A stretch of DNA of 33,415 nucleotides. Source: Candidatus Hodarchaeota archaeon. GTDB taxonomy: Archaea; Asgardarchaeota; Heimdallarchaeia; Hodarchaeales; Hodarchaeaceae. Each line of letters begins with the position of its first letter. Position 1 is the first letter of the stretch. Position numbers and translations under genes: made by a program. Below are positions 25,002 to 32,610 of this stretch, piece after piece. The notes under the pieces were generated by a model. It did not search any database, had not been told where the DNA came from, and saw only the letters and a program-made list of their open reading frames with translations. The stretch lies in NCBI GenBank assembly GCA_016840285.1, contig JAEOSR010000060.1, forward strand, positions 1 through 33,415. Direction: 5' to 3'.

Positions 25002-26357
25002 TCAAAAAGAGTCCTTCTCACTCATAACTTCAACGACATCAAGTTGAGTAACCAGAGCATTAGTATTAAGACGTTCAGAGAGATTCGGTTGAGTTCGCCC
25101 CTTATCTCCACTGATTAGCTCTTTCACATATAACCCTCCTTCACAAACTAGATAAGCCGCCAATTGATGTGGTTCTAATTTCTCAATGACAAACGTCTGA
25201 ACTTTTCTTGATCGAATTTTATCCGCTCGACGATGAACTACTCGTAATGGAGTTCGCTGTTGGATAAGTGAATCTGAAAATTCATCTACAATGGCTAAAA
25301 TTTCCGCTTTTTCAAGTTTTACAGGGGGATCTAAAGAAATAATTACTCGATAACCTTTTGCATTCCGACTTGATCGTGTTTTGAGCTCACGAACTTTAGA
25401 CCTATTGGTTATCCCTTCGATATCAAGTTCGACTTTCCCTTTTGCTTTTTTGTTTACTACTTCCATCAGTTTCTTGAGATTTAGATCTCTCTTTTTTGGT
25501 TCAGAAATTTCAAGAATAAATGGCCGTCCATTTCCTAGCATACGGGCGTCAATATCTTCTCGGCCTGAACCATGGAATTTACTAGCAGTACCTTTGGCTG
25601 CAGAGAGAAAGGGGTCTGAAATATATTCTTCCACTGATTCTTGGTACATTTTTCCCGTAAAATTACAATTTTCACAGCCTATCCCTCTGCATTTACGACA
25701 AAACCATTTTGATTGTGGAATTCCACGTTTTAATTTCCTATATCTCCCCAAAATGAATAGGGGATTCGTTTTAATATTAATTTGATTATTGATGAGATCA
25801 AATGTTAAGACTATATCAGGGGTTTTAAATTCAACAGTCGCATAATCTATTTGTTCTTGTAACAGCTTTCCCATTTCACGATTAAACTCTGATTTAATTG
25901 CTTCTCCAAATTCGAGATTATAGGTACTTCGAATTGTATCTTCTTTGTCTATTATTGAAGGAGGGAACTGACTTCCTACAAGAAAAGTAGTAAATTCATA
26001 TTCTTTAAGGGCTTTAAGAGCATCATTAGCTAATGCTTTCATATTTTGTGAATTAAGTTTATCCTGACAAATTTCACAACGAAAAGTGACAGATTGAATT
26101 TCTGGATAAAATCGTTGAATTGATATTTTTCCAATATCAAAGTCTTCAGATAACAATGATGACGAGTTTGGGGGTTCTTTTTTTGATAAGCGGCGAGAAT
26201 TCTCCCATTCCATCAAGAGCAATATTTTTAGTGCTTCACCTCGTTTTTTGTTTGATAATCCGGATAGCAAATTGCCAAATTGCCTACCAAGACACGAGTT
26301 ACAGCAATGTATATCCTTAATTAGTCGCTTAGCCTTACTTAAGATTGATACTTCCAT
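25002..26357 (-). CDS. pus10: tRNA pseudouridine synthase Pus10, 451 aa
   Basis: Makes pseudouridine 54 (and in many archaea 55) in the tRNA T-loop. The N-terminal zinc/THUMP part has CxxC pairs ('CCNSCLGRQF', 'CEICQDKL', and later 'CRKCRGIGCENCNFTG'). The catalytic block 'GREDIDARMLGNGRPF' carries the nucleophile Asp270. The C-terminal part has 'RTPLRVVHRRADKIRSR' and 'EGGLYVKELISGDKGRTQPN', typical of the family. ATG start at 26357. It is divergent from trmY, whose product methylates the pseudouridine 54 made here, and upstream of eL21 and rpo4. Length is normal. Confidence 0.96.
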   Translation of the reverse strand: MEVSILSKAKRLIKDIHCCNSCLGRQFGNLLSGLSNKKRGEALKILLLMEWENSRRLSKKEPPNSSSLLSEDFDIGKISIQRFYPEIQSVTFRCEICQDKLNSQNMKALANDALKALKEYEFTTFLVGSQFPPSIIDKEDTIRSTYNLEFGEAIKSEFNREMGKLLQEQIDYATVEFKTPDIVLTFDLINNQINIKTNPLFILGRYRKLKRGIPQSKWFCRKCRGIGCENCNFTGKMYQESVEEYISDPFLSAAKGTASKFHGSGREDIDARMLGNGRPFILEISEPKKRDLNLKKLMEVVNKKAKGKVELDIEGITNRSKVRELKTRSSRNAKGYRVIISLDPPVKLEKAEILAIVDEFSDSLIQQRTPLRVVHRRADKIRSRKVQTFVIEKLEPHQLAAYLVCEGGLYVKELISGDKGRTQPNLSERLNTNALVTQLDVVEVMSEKDSF

Positions 26358-26535
26358 TTATAAAGTCCTTCAGCAGTAATCAATAGGAATCAAAGAAAAT
26401 AGCCTTAATTTGTTTTAATTTTCAGTAAGTTCAATTTTTTTTCTACAGAATAAATAAGCAGACAAAGAAGTGAACAAAATAGTAGTCGAAAAAAGAAATT
26501 CAATAGATCTGGATCATAGGAGTAGGAAAATTATC

Positions 26536-27078
26536 ATGAGGCGGTTTTTTATGATATCAAACACAGTAGATACTGCTAAACCTCTTTCTCTAAATTCATT
26601 AACCGGATATGGCAGATTGGATGTACTTTGTCGGTGTATTAATGCAGCTTTCTTTCTTTCAAACGATTTTAGGAAAGAAGTTATCCTTAACATTTACTTT
26701 CGAATTAACAATAAAATTTTGGAGATTTGGGGTGAAGAAGTTCGCGGGATAAATCCAGACGAAAGAGCGATAGCAGGAGTACTGAAACGCGTGTTTAACG
26801 GTCATACTCATCCTGGGATAAGATTTTATTCATCAAACCTAGAACATTGGTTGAAAAAGCAGAAATCGATTGTCATCGACATAAGGGGAGAGCAATCACC
26901 CCACGTGCTTAATGAGTATGATTCATTCTTGCTTGGCGATCAAGCAGGATTTCAAAAAGAAATTTACCAATTATTTTCTAAGTTACCCAAATTCTCCCTA
27001 GGATCCCCTGAATATCTAAGTTCTCAAGCGATAACAATTCTCAATTATCTCTTAGATAGCTTTGAACCAGATGAATGA
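26536..27078 (+). CDS. trmY: tRNA (pseudouridine-54 N1)-methyltransferase TrmY, 180 aa
   Basis: SPOUT-class methyltransferase that uses SAM to turn pseudouridine 54 into N1-methylpseudouridine, the archaeal counterpart of the bacterial T54 methyl group. Starts 'MRRFFMISNTVDT', then 'GYGRLDVLCRCINAAFFLS', 'INPDERAIAGVLKR', and the knot region 'DSFLLGDQAGFQKEI'. I chose the ATG at 26536, preceded by TAGGAAAA, because family members begin with MRRF. A GTG at 26470 would add 22 residues with no family counterpart. It is divergent from pus10, which supplies its substrate, and upstream of srp54. Confidence 0.95.
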   Translation: MRRFFMISNTVDTAKPLSLNSLTGYGRLDVLCRCINAAFFLSNDFRKEVILNIYFRINNKILEIWGEEVRGINPDERAIAGVLKRVFNGHTHPGIRFYSSNLEHWLKKQKSIVIDIRGEQSPHVLNEYDSFLLGDQAGFQKEIYQLFSKLPKFSLGSPEYLSSQAITILNYLLDSFEPDE

Positions 27079-27234
27079 AATTCTATTCTCCTTAGAAGGG
27101 TATTTTTCTAAAACTACTATAATAAACCTTTTAATCAAGAATATGCCTTGAAAGAAAATTTATTAATCAGTTATAAGTAATGATGAATAACGTACTTCAG
27201 AACTTATGCATACATTCACCGAGGTAGAATACAG

Positions 27235-28599
27235 ATGCTTGATTCTTTGAGCTCATCATTACGGAAAGCGATCATGAAAATTCGCGGTGCACCTATTGTT
27301 GATGAGAGATTGATAAATGAATTAGTCAACGATTTAGAAAATGCTCTTCTAGCAGCTGATGTTAACCTTGATTTAGTACTCTCTGTTACTGAAAAAGTAC
27401 GAGAGAGGGCTCTCAAAGACATCTTACCCATGGCTATTAGTCGCAAAGATTATACTCTGAAAGTGATCTATGATGAACTGGCCAGCCTATTGGGTAAAAA
27501 ATTCACTCCATTACGTCTGAATCCTGATGAGTTATCCATTTTGATGTTCATCGGTATCCAAGGGTCAGGTAAAACAACATGTATCGGGAAAACTGCCAAC
27601 TACTTCCAGAAAAGGGGGTATTCCGTTGGAGTTATAGGAGGAGACACGTTTAGACCCGGTGCTTTGGCTCAACTTCAGCAATATCTCGCACCAATAAATG
27701 TTGAAGTATTTGGGGATGAAAAGGAGAAAAAGGCTACAAAAGTTATTAAAAAGGGATTAAACTATTTTAAGGAGAAAAAAAATATTAACCTCATCCTGGT
27801 AGACACGGCTGGACGACATAAAGAGGAAAAAGCCTTATTAAAGGAAATGCAAGAAATTGCTAAAATAGCTAAACCCACAGAAATTACACTCGTTATTGAT
27901 GCTACAATAGGGCAGCAAGCTCAAGCACAAGCAGATGCTTTTAATCGTGCAACCCCTATTGGTTCGATCATTTTAACTAAGATGGATGGTTCCGCTAAAG
28001 GTGGAGGTGCTGTCTCTGCTGTTGCAGTAACAGGAGCAAAAATCCGATTTTATGGTGACGGGGAAAAAATTCAAGATTTAGAGGAGTTCAATCCAACTCG
28101 ATTTGTTGGATCCCTATTAGGGCTGGGTGATATCGAGGGTTTAATTCAAAGTGTTAATGAAGCATTTGATGAGGAAGATACGGCCGAACTTCGTGACGCT
28201 TTCAAAAAAGGGAAATTAACGTTGCGGCATTTCAAAATCCAGATGGAGAATGCAAGTAAACAATCATCTATCGGAAAATTAGTTTCTAAGATACCCGGAG
28301 TTGGTGCATTAACAGGTCAACAACCTATATTAGAAGCAGAGGGCCAAAAAAACATGAAACGATTCATCGCGATCTGTAACTCAATGACGGAAGAAGAACT
28401 GGATAATGCTCGAATAATTAAAGGTAAACGTATTCAAAGAATAGCACAAGGGTCAGGTACTTCCCCTCAAGAAGTGAAACTTCTTTTAAATCAGTTTAAT
28501 CAAGCTTCAAAACAACTTAAAATGATGCGAAAGATGCGGGGACGCCGTGGAGCTACTCCTGGTAATATCCCACCAGGTTTTGAGGGATTGTTGGGATAA
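27235..28599 (+). CDS. srp54: Signal recognition particle protein SRP54, 454 aa
   Basis: GTPase that binds signal sequences and delivers ribosomes to the membrane receptor. N domain about 1-95. The G domain has P-loop 'GIQGSGKTT' from residue 107, 'GGDTFRPGALAQLQQY', 'DTAGRHKEEKALL' and 'TKMDGSAKGGGA'. The methionine-bearing M domain from about 300 has 'MTEEELDNARIIKGKRIQRI' and 'LNQFNQASKQLKMMRKMRG'. ATG start at 27235. It lies 156 bases after trmY and is convergent with the tRNA-Glu gene. Confidence 0.98.
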   Translation: MLDSLSSSLRKAIMKIRGAPIVDERLINELVNDLENALLAADVNLDLVLSVTEKVRERALKDILPMAISRKDYTLKVIYDELASLLGKKFTPLRLNPDELSILMFIGIQGSGKTTCIGKTANYFQKRGYSVGVIGGDTFRPGALAQLQQYLAPINVEVFGDEKEKKATKVIKKGLNYFKEKKNINLILVDTAGRHKEEKALLKEMQEIAKIAKPTEITLVIDATIGQQAQAQADAFNRATPIGSIILTKMDGSAKGGGAVSAVAVTGAKIRFYGDGEKIQDLEEFNPTRFVGSLLGLGDIEGLIQSVNEAFDEEDTAELRDAFKKGKLTLRHFKIQMENASKQSSIGKLVSKIPGVGALTGQQPILEAEGQKNMKRFIAICNSMTEEELDNARIIKGKRIQRIAQGSGTSPQEVKLLLNQFNQASKQLKMMRKMRGRRGATPGNIPPGFEGLLG

Positions 28600-28650
28600 A
28601 TAGTTGAATGACAGTAAGTTTCAGAATAGATTCTGACGAACAAAAAGGAA

Positions 28651-28787
28651 TGCTCCGACCGGGATTTTCCAACCACAAACAATATGTTTGGGTTTTTTGA
28701 ACCCGGGTCACAGGGGAGCTCCTGAAGACTGATCAACAGACTTTCATTGAGAGCCCTGAATGATGGGCCGAGCTACACTATCGGAGC
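28651..28787 (-). tRNA. tRNA-Glu(CTC) with two introns
   Basis: Mature 75-nt form: acceptor GCTCCGA/TCGGAGC, D-arm GTGT/TCAT, anticodon stem CAGGG/CCCTG, T-stem CCGGG/CCCGG, discriminator A, no CCA. Exons are 28748-28787, 28696-28716 and 28651-28664. The anticodon CTC is at 28749-28751. Intron 1 (28717-28747, 31 nt) follows position 37. Intron 2 (28665-28695, 31 nt) breaks the T-loop near 59/60 and folds as a 9-bp stem with one bulge (AACC.CAAAC / GTTTG.T.GGTT). It is 79 bases downstream of tRNA-Met on the same strand. Confidence 0.9.
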
Positions 28788-28866
28788 AAATAGTGATAAC
28801 CAATTTCTTTTAGGAGATAGATTTCCTTTTCATTTTTTTCCTGAATGCCCTGAATTGAAATAATCA

Positions 28867-29087
28867 TGCTGGGGGGGGGCTTTTCGTCAGGTAAAATGGT
28901 ATTTACCTAAATTCGAACCCCCGACTTCGGGATGTCTCGTCTGAAAGCGCGATCTGTGCCCTTAGAAAGCTTTGAGAATTATTCTCAGATTATGAGTCCC
29001 GCGCTCTCGGCATTCTGACTGTAGACAGTATGATTATACCAGGCTTTGCCACGATAAAATAATTATTATCGTTTAAGCCACCCCAGC
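28867..29087 (-). tRNA. tRNA-Met (or Ile2)(CAT) with four introns
   Basis: A 221-base gene reduces to a 74-nt cloverleaf: acceptor GCTGGGG/CCCCAGC, D-stem GCTT/GAGC with loop AGCCTGGTA, anticodon stem CGGGA/TCCCG, T-stem GGGGG/CCCCC, discriminator A. Exons are 29075-29087, 29037-29045, 28991-29006, 28912-28933 and 28867-28880. Introns are 29046-29074 (29 nt, about 13/14, stem ACGATAA/TTATCGT), 29007-29036 (30 nt, about 21/22), 28934-28990 (57 nt, 37/38) and 28881-28911 (31 nt, about 59/60, stem AGGTAAA/TTTACCT). Junctions may move by a base or two. It is not an initiator: G1-C72, and 29-31 is GGA. Elongator Met is more likely than lysidine-type Ile2, but I cannot exclude the latter. Confidence 0.85.
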
Positions 29088-29234
29088 ACATATAATTCGG
29101 GGTGATCACCTTACACGAAGGGGTATTCAGCAATTTTCCTTGCAATGGCTCTAGGATTTTAAGGTTATGCAGGAACATCTAGGTTATTAAAATTGATAAA
29201 AATGTGTTCAATTTCATTCACATGAGGTCTTCAA

Positions 29235-29468
29235 CTAGCTCGTTACCGCAGCTAATCTCCATCGTGCAGGATGAAACCCAACAGCCTCTATCCTGTTAGC
29301 ATCAAACGCGTTCAGGAATGCTTTTTTCAGAATGTTATACTCACCATTCACATCAGCATTAATAATAGTGCCTTTTTGAGATTTGAATAGCCTTCTAGTC
29401 ATTCTTCGGCCTAGATATTTGCTATGGTGTTCGATTGGCTCATTATCCAAAAAAGAACACAACATCAC
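29235..29468 (-). pseudogene. TnpB C-terminal remnant, 77 aa
   Basis: The end of an IS1341-type TnpB: '[20 protein letters not shown]', 'RRLFKSQKG', then RuvC-III '[16 protein letters not shown]' and the usual tail 'GFHPARW'. It opens with a GTG at 29468 just after a stop codon at 29481; everything upstream, including RuvC-I, RuvC-II and most of the zinc ribbon, is absent. It belongs to a different TnpB subtype from the remnant at 20438. No terminal hairpin is evident beyond the stop. The 273 bases from 29469 to tRNA-Asp hold nothing else I recognise. Confidence 0.8.
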
Positions 29469-29741
29469 TTTTGATGAAATTTAAGTATAAAGACGACCTA
29501 AACCTTATACTCTCTATAAGAGATAGTTCCAGAGGATTTACAACTAGTCAAGAAGGAAATCAGACATTTCCTTATAGCCACCTAAAAAATCAATCCGTTA
29601 AAAGGAAAATACTTAGGTCGTTCTTAGATTTCTTTTGCTCGTATTAGTAAAAAGAGGATCAATTTAAAAAATTGAGAAAGAAGGGACAGACTTGGACGCT
29701 TATTTAGCAATGAGGTTATGGATACCTTTATTCAGTATCTA

Positions 29742-29849
29742 GCCCCGGTGGTGTAGTCTGGCCTAGCATTGATGGCTGTCAAAGCCTTATCAACTCTGAT
29801 AGTCTGCCGAACCCATCCGACTCGGGTTCAAATCCCGACCGGGGCGCCA
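29742..29849 (+). tRNA. tRNA-Asp(GTC) with one intron and encoded CCA
   Basis: Mature form: acceptor GCCCCGG/CCGGGGC, D-arm GTGT/GCAT, anticodon stem GATGG/CCATC with loop CTGTCA+C, T-stem TCGGG/CCCGA, discriminator G, followed by CCA at 29847-29849. The intron (29782-29811, 30 nt) follows position 37. The T-loop TTCAAAT is uninterrupted. It is the only tRNA here with a CCA in the DNA, which could be chance. tRNA-Lys follows after 9 bases, probably on the same transcript. Confidence 0.95.
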
Positions 29850-29858
29850 GAAACTTAT

Positions 29859-29963
29859 GGGCGCATAGCTCAGCCAGGTAGAGCGACAGGCTTTTAATGA
29901 TTATATTTTAATGATTAAACTGAAGATACCTGTTGGTCGGGGGTTCAACTCCCTCTGCGCCCG
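29859..29963 (+). tRNA. tRNA-Lys(TTT) with one intron
   Basis: Mature 74-nt form: acceptor GGGCGCA/TGCGCCC, D-arm GCTC/GAGC with loop AGCCAGGTA, anticodon stem ACAGG/CCTGT, T-stem GGGGG/CCCTC, discriminator G, no CCA. Exons are 29859-29896 and 29928-29963. The very AT-rich intron (29897-29927, 31 nt) follows position 37. The T-loop TTCAACT is uninterrupted. Confidence 0.95.
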
Positions 29964-29993
29964 CTTTAATTTTACGATCATAATTTAATTGTT

Positions 29994-31268
29994 CTAAATT
30001 TCTTGAGTGGATCTCTCCTTAGGAGTAAAGGTCATTATCAACAATAATATTAACGCAATGATTGTCATAATCCCTCCATAAATAAACGCAAGATTAGCTT
30101 CTAAATAATATAGATATCCAGCAATAATCCCACCAAGAATACCTGCAAATCCCACTGAAGTCTGCAGTAATCCTATTCCAGTTCCTTTAAGACCTTGGGG
30201 AAGCAAATCTACCGCAAAAGCTTTTTGAATTCCATCAGTTGCGGCATTAAAGGCACCATATATTCCGAAGAATAAGAAAAGTAGAATTATATTTGTTGTG
30301 ATGAGGAAACCAAAACACGTGATGGCAAATAGAGTCAGACCAATTGCAAAGACTAGTTTCCGTCCGTATTTGTCAGACCAATCACCAAAAGGAATAGATA
30401 AAATTGTGTAAACAATATTAAACCAAATGAAAATGATAATTGGGATTGTTATTAGGACTAGAGGGGACGCTGTTTCATCTATTCCTAAAACAACAGTTTG
30501 TGAATGGAGAATAAATAATAGGATAGTAAAATTTGCTAATCCAAAAATTATTGAGACTATTAAAAATTTATAATAGCTCTTCGGTAGCTCTTTAAGATTT
30601 TGGACTAAGCTTGTTATACGCTGGTCCTCTTCAGGGGTTGATTCGGCCGATTCGGAGATAAAAAATATCGGAATCACTGCAAGTAATGATATGAAGGCGG
30701 AGATGATAATAATAATCTTGAGAATTTCTAGTTCACCAATTAAGACATTGAAAAAGAGAAGAACAATTATTAATGCTAGAAATGATCCAATAATAGCTCC
30801 TGCTGTATCCATCATTCGATGAAAACCAAAAGCTTTTCCTCTTAATTCGAATGGGATTGAATCAGCCAGTAAAGAATCACGAGGTGCTCCTCGAATCCCC
30901 TTTCCCAATCTCTCTGTCGGTTTCAAGATTAATACTTGTTCCCAAGAGTTTGATAAGCCAATTCCAAGCTTCGCAAAAAACGGAATACCATAACCTACTG
31001 CAATTAATTGTTTTCTTCTTCTTGTTTTATCAGCTAAGTACCCAGAAATGACTTTTACAATATTCGCTACCGCATCTCCTAATCCCCCAATAAATCCAAT
31101 AACTATACTAGAGCCTCCTAATGCAGCAATAAACAGAGGTAATACGGGAGTCATCATTTCTCCAGATATATCCGCAAAGAAAGAAACGAGACCTAGTAAT
31201 AGAACGTTCCCTGAATACCATTTGCTATTCTTCTTAGTTTCAATTTCATTAGCTAGCATTTTATCCAA
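29994..31268 (-). CDS. Major facilitator superfamily transporter, 424 aa
   Basis: Twelve-helix MFS permease. The first half has 'LADKTRRRKQLIAVGYGIPF' in the loop 2/3 position, then 'PTERLGKGIRGAPRDSLLAD' and 'RGKAFGFHRMMDTAGAIIGS', a pattern shared by a prokaryotic MFS subgroup of unknown substrate. The second half has the repeated loop 'GDWSDKYGRKLVFAIG'. A charged central loop ('SESAESTPEEDQRITSL') separates the halves. ATG start at 31268, divergent from prs. Substrate unknown; an efflux or small-metabolite role is only a guess. Confidence 0.9.
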   Translation of the reverse strand: MDKMLANEIETKKNSKWYSGNVLLLGLVSFFADISGEMMTPVLPLFIAALGGSSIVIGFIGGLGDAVANIVKVISGYLADKTRRRKQLIAVGYGIPFFAKLGIGLSNSWEQVLILKPTERLGKGIRGAPRDSLLADSIPFELRGKAFGFHRMMDTAGAIIGSFLALIIVLLFFNVLIGELEILKIIIIISAFISLLAVIPIFFISESAESTPEEDQRITSLVQNLKELPKSYYKFLIVSIIFGLANFTILLFILHSQTVVLGIDETASPLVLITIPIIIFIWFNIVYTILSIPFGDWSDKYGRKLVFAIGLTLFAITCFGFLITTNIILLFLFFGIYGAFNAATDGIQKAFAVDLLPQGLKGTGIGLLQTSVGFAGILGGIIAGYLYYLEANLAFIYGGIMTIIALILLLIMTFTPKERSTQEI

Positions 31269-31346
31269 AAAGTTCCTCTCTTTACCATTCTTGAAGTGAT
31301 CGTTGAGTGACTCGTAATTTTATTTAGATTTTCTCTTTAGACCAAT

Positions 31347-31407
31347 TAGTTATAAGATGTTTTTACAAAAATCATGAGCAGCAAGTACTTAAGGAGTTAC
31401 TTTAATC
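31347..31407 (+). promoter_or_regulatory. prs: Probable promoter and ribosome binding site of prs
   Basis: A TATA-like AGTTATAAGA (about 31347-31356) lies some 50 bases before the PRPP synthase ATG, and AAGGAG at 31391-31396 is a good ribosome binding site 11 bases from the start. This fits a short leader transcript beginning near 31380. It lies in the 139-base spacer divergent from the transporter. Confidence 0.35.
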
Positions 31408-32340
31408 ATGGATGTCATACTGGTAGGAAACCCAGAATTTGCGGGTAAAATTGCAGAAGCATTATCATCTTCAGCTTATATTGGAATTGACGAAAGAATT
31501 TTTCCTGATGGGGAGGTTTGTCCCCGCTTATTATCATTTGAGGAGAACCAACTGAGAGGAAACCACATTGTTATTGCTTTGCGGTTGAAATTGAACCAAC
31601 CAAAGAACCAATATTTAGTCTCCCTACTTTGGACAATTTACAACGTGAAACGATATAATCCCGCACGGATTTCTTGTATTATGCCGTATCATCTTTATTC
31701 CAGACAAGATAGGGAATCTCGGAAAGGGGAACCCATATCAAGTAGACATCTAGCTTCAGCTTTGGAATCTGCTGGAGTAAATGATTTCATTACTATTAAT
31801 TCACATACTCATGGAAAGGTGGACATTTCACAATTTTTCACAAATTCTCAAGCTAGCGATCTTTCTGCAATCCCAATATTGGGGGATGCTTTAAAATCAC
31901 GTGTATCGTCTCCTCATGAGAGTATTTGTCTTTCCCCAGACGAAGGTGCACTTTTTTTAGCCAAAGGACTCGCAACAGCGATGAATACACCTTATTTCGC
32001 TGCTATTCAAAAAACAAGAAACCTTGATACTGGGGAAATCACCCAAAAACTGGAAGGTCTTTCTTTTGAATTTAAGAATCGAACAGTCATCATTATTGAT
32101 GATTTAGTAAGCTCAGGAAAAACAATGATTGGTGCTGCAAAAATTGTAATGGATAATGGTGCAAAAGGAGTAATTTACGCCTATATACATGCAGTTCATT
32201 CCCCTGCTAGTTTTGCAACAATGCAAGGAGTTAACCCTATTCTAACAGTTGCAACTGACACTATTAAAACAAATATTAGTGGCCTTACCACAGTGAGTGT
32301 TGTTCCTCTCATCTGTAACTGGATTAAAGAAAATAGTTAA
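31408..32340 (+). CDS. prs: Ribose-phosphate pyrophosphokinase (PRPP synthase), 310 aa
   Basis: Makes PRPP from ribose 5-phosphate and ATP for nucleotide, NAD, His and Trp synthesis. Motifs: 'ERIFPDGEV' for substrate contact, 'YSRQDRESRKGEPIS', a 'TINSHTHGKV' in place of the common 'DLHSxQIQGFF' loop, and the PRPP loop 'IIIDDLVSSGKTM'. Length is normal. The variant second and third motifs place it nearer the divergent archaeal PRPP synthases than the classic bacterial type. ATG at 31408 with AAGGAG upstream. nadM elsewhere in the window also uses a PRPP-derived substrate, but the genes are not linked. Confidence 0.93.
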   Translation: MDVILVGNPEFAGKIAEALSSSAYIGIDERIFPDGEVCPRLLSFEENQLRGNHIVIALRLKLNQPKNQYLVSLLWTIYNVKRYNPARISCIMPYHLYSRQDRESRKGEPISSRHLASALESAGVNDFITINSHTHGKVDISQFFTNSQASDLSAIPILGDALKSRVSSPHESICLSPDEGALFLAKGLATAMNTPYFAAIQKTRNLDTGEITQKLEGLSFEFKNRTVIIIDDLVSSGKTMIGAAKIVMDNGAKGVIYAYIHAVHSPASFATMQGVNPILTVATDTIKTNISGLTTVSVVPLICNWIKENS

Positions 32341-32374
32341 TGCAAAATCCTTACGACTACCCTTTGAAAGAATT

Positions 32375-32515
32375 TTAGGATTCTTGATATTTGTCTATAA
32401 GGTCACGAATGGCAGATCGCACAAATTCAGAACGATTTGGATATTTACCATTTCTGACTAATTCAGCCATGGCATCAATGAGTTCTTCCTCTACATAGAG
32501 AGTGACTGTGCGAAT
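32375..32515 (-). CDS. Ribbon-helix-helix (CopG/NikR-type) protein, about 46 aa
   Basis: A complete RHH domain is readable on the minus strand: beta strand 'RTVTLYVEEEL', helix 'IDAMAELVRNGKY', turn 'PNRSEF', helix 'VRSAIRDLIDKYQES', stop at 32375. Archaeal proteins of this shape are DNA-binding regulators or antitoxins. No ATG, GTG or TTG precedes the domain in frame: a stop codon (32519-32521) lies two codons upstream of an ATT at 32513-32515. AGGTG sits 6 bases before that ATT, so initiation at ATT is possible; otherwise the gene has a frameshift, or a sequence error, at its start. It is convergent with prs. No toxin gene is adjacent. Confidence 0.65.
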   Translation of the reverse strand: MRTVTLYVEEELIDAMAELVRNGKYPNRSEFVRSAIRDLIDKYQES

Positions 32516-32610
32516 CTTTTACACCTTCAGGAAAAAATCATACACTTGTATTGAGATCTCCGACAATAAAAAAAGGTTTTGCACAGTTAAGTAGTTTGGA
32601 TCATACTGCA

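Noticed and set aside
25381..25785. 134-codon open frame antisense to pus10
   Set aside because: Shadow of a certain gene, low-complexity Ser/Phe composition, no domain.
26470..26535. Upstream GTG start for trmY
   Set aside because: Adds 22 residues before the MRRF start shared by the family; a better ribosome binding site precedes 26536.
28500..28736. Minus-strand open frame over the srp54 end and tRNA-Glu
   Set aside because: Overlaps the coding end of srp54 and the structured tRNA; no protein-like features.
28871..28879. Run of nine G residues
   Set aside because: Explained by adjoining T-stem and acceptor strands of tRNA-Met (CCCCC + CCCC on the other strand).
29101..29110. Palindrome GGTGATCACC 13 bases before tRNA-Met
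   Set aside because: Ten-base palindromes occur by chance; no second copy in the window supports an operator.
28990..29178. Minus-strand open frame across tRNA-Met
   Set aside because: Falls on the tRNA exons and introns and has no protein features.
29435..29647. Plus-strand 70-codon frame opposite the TnpB relic
   Set aside because: Antisense to a recognisable TnpB tail at one end, unrecognised elsewhere.
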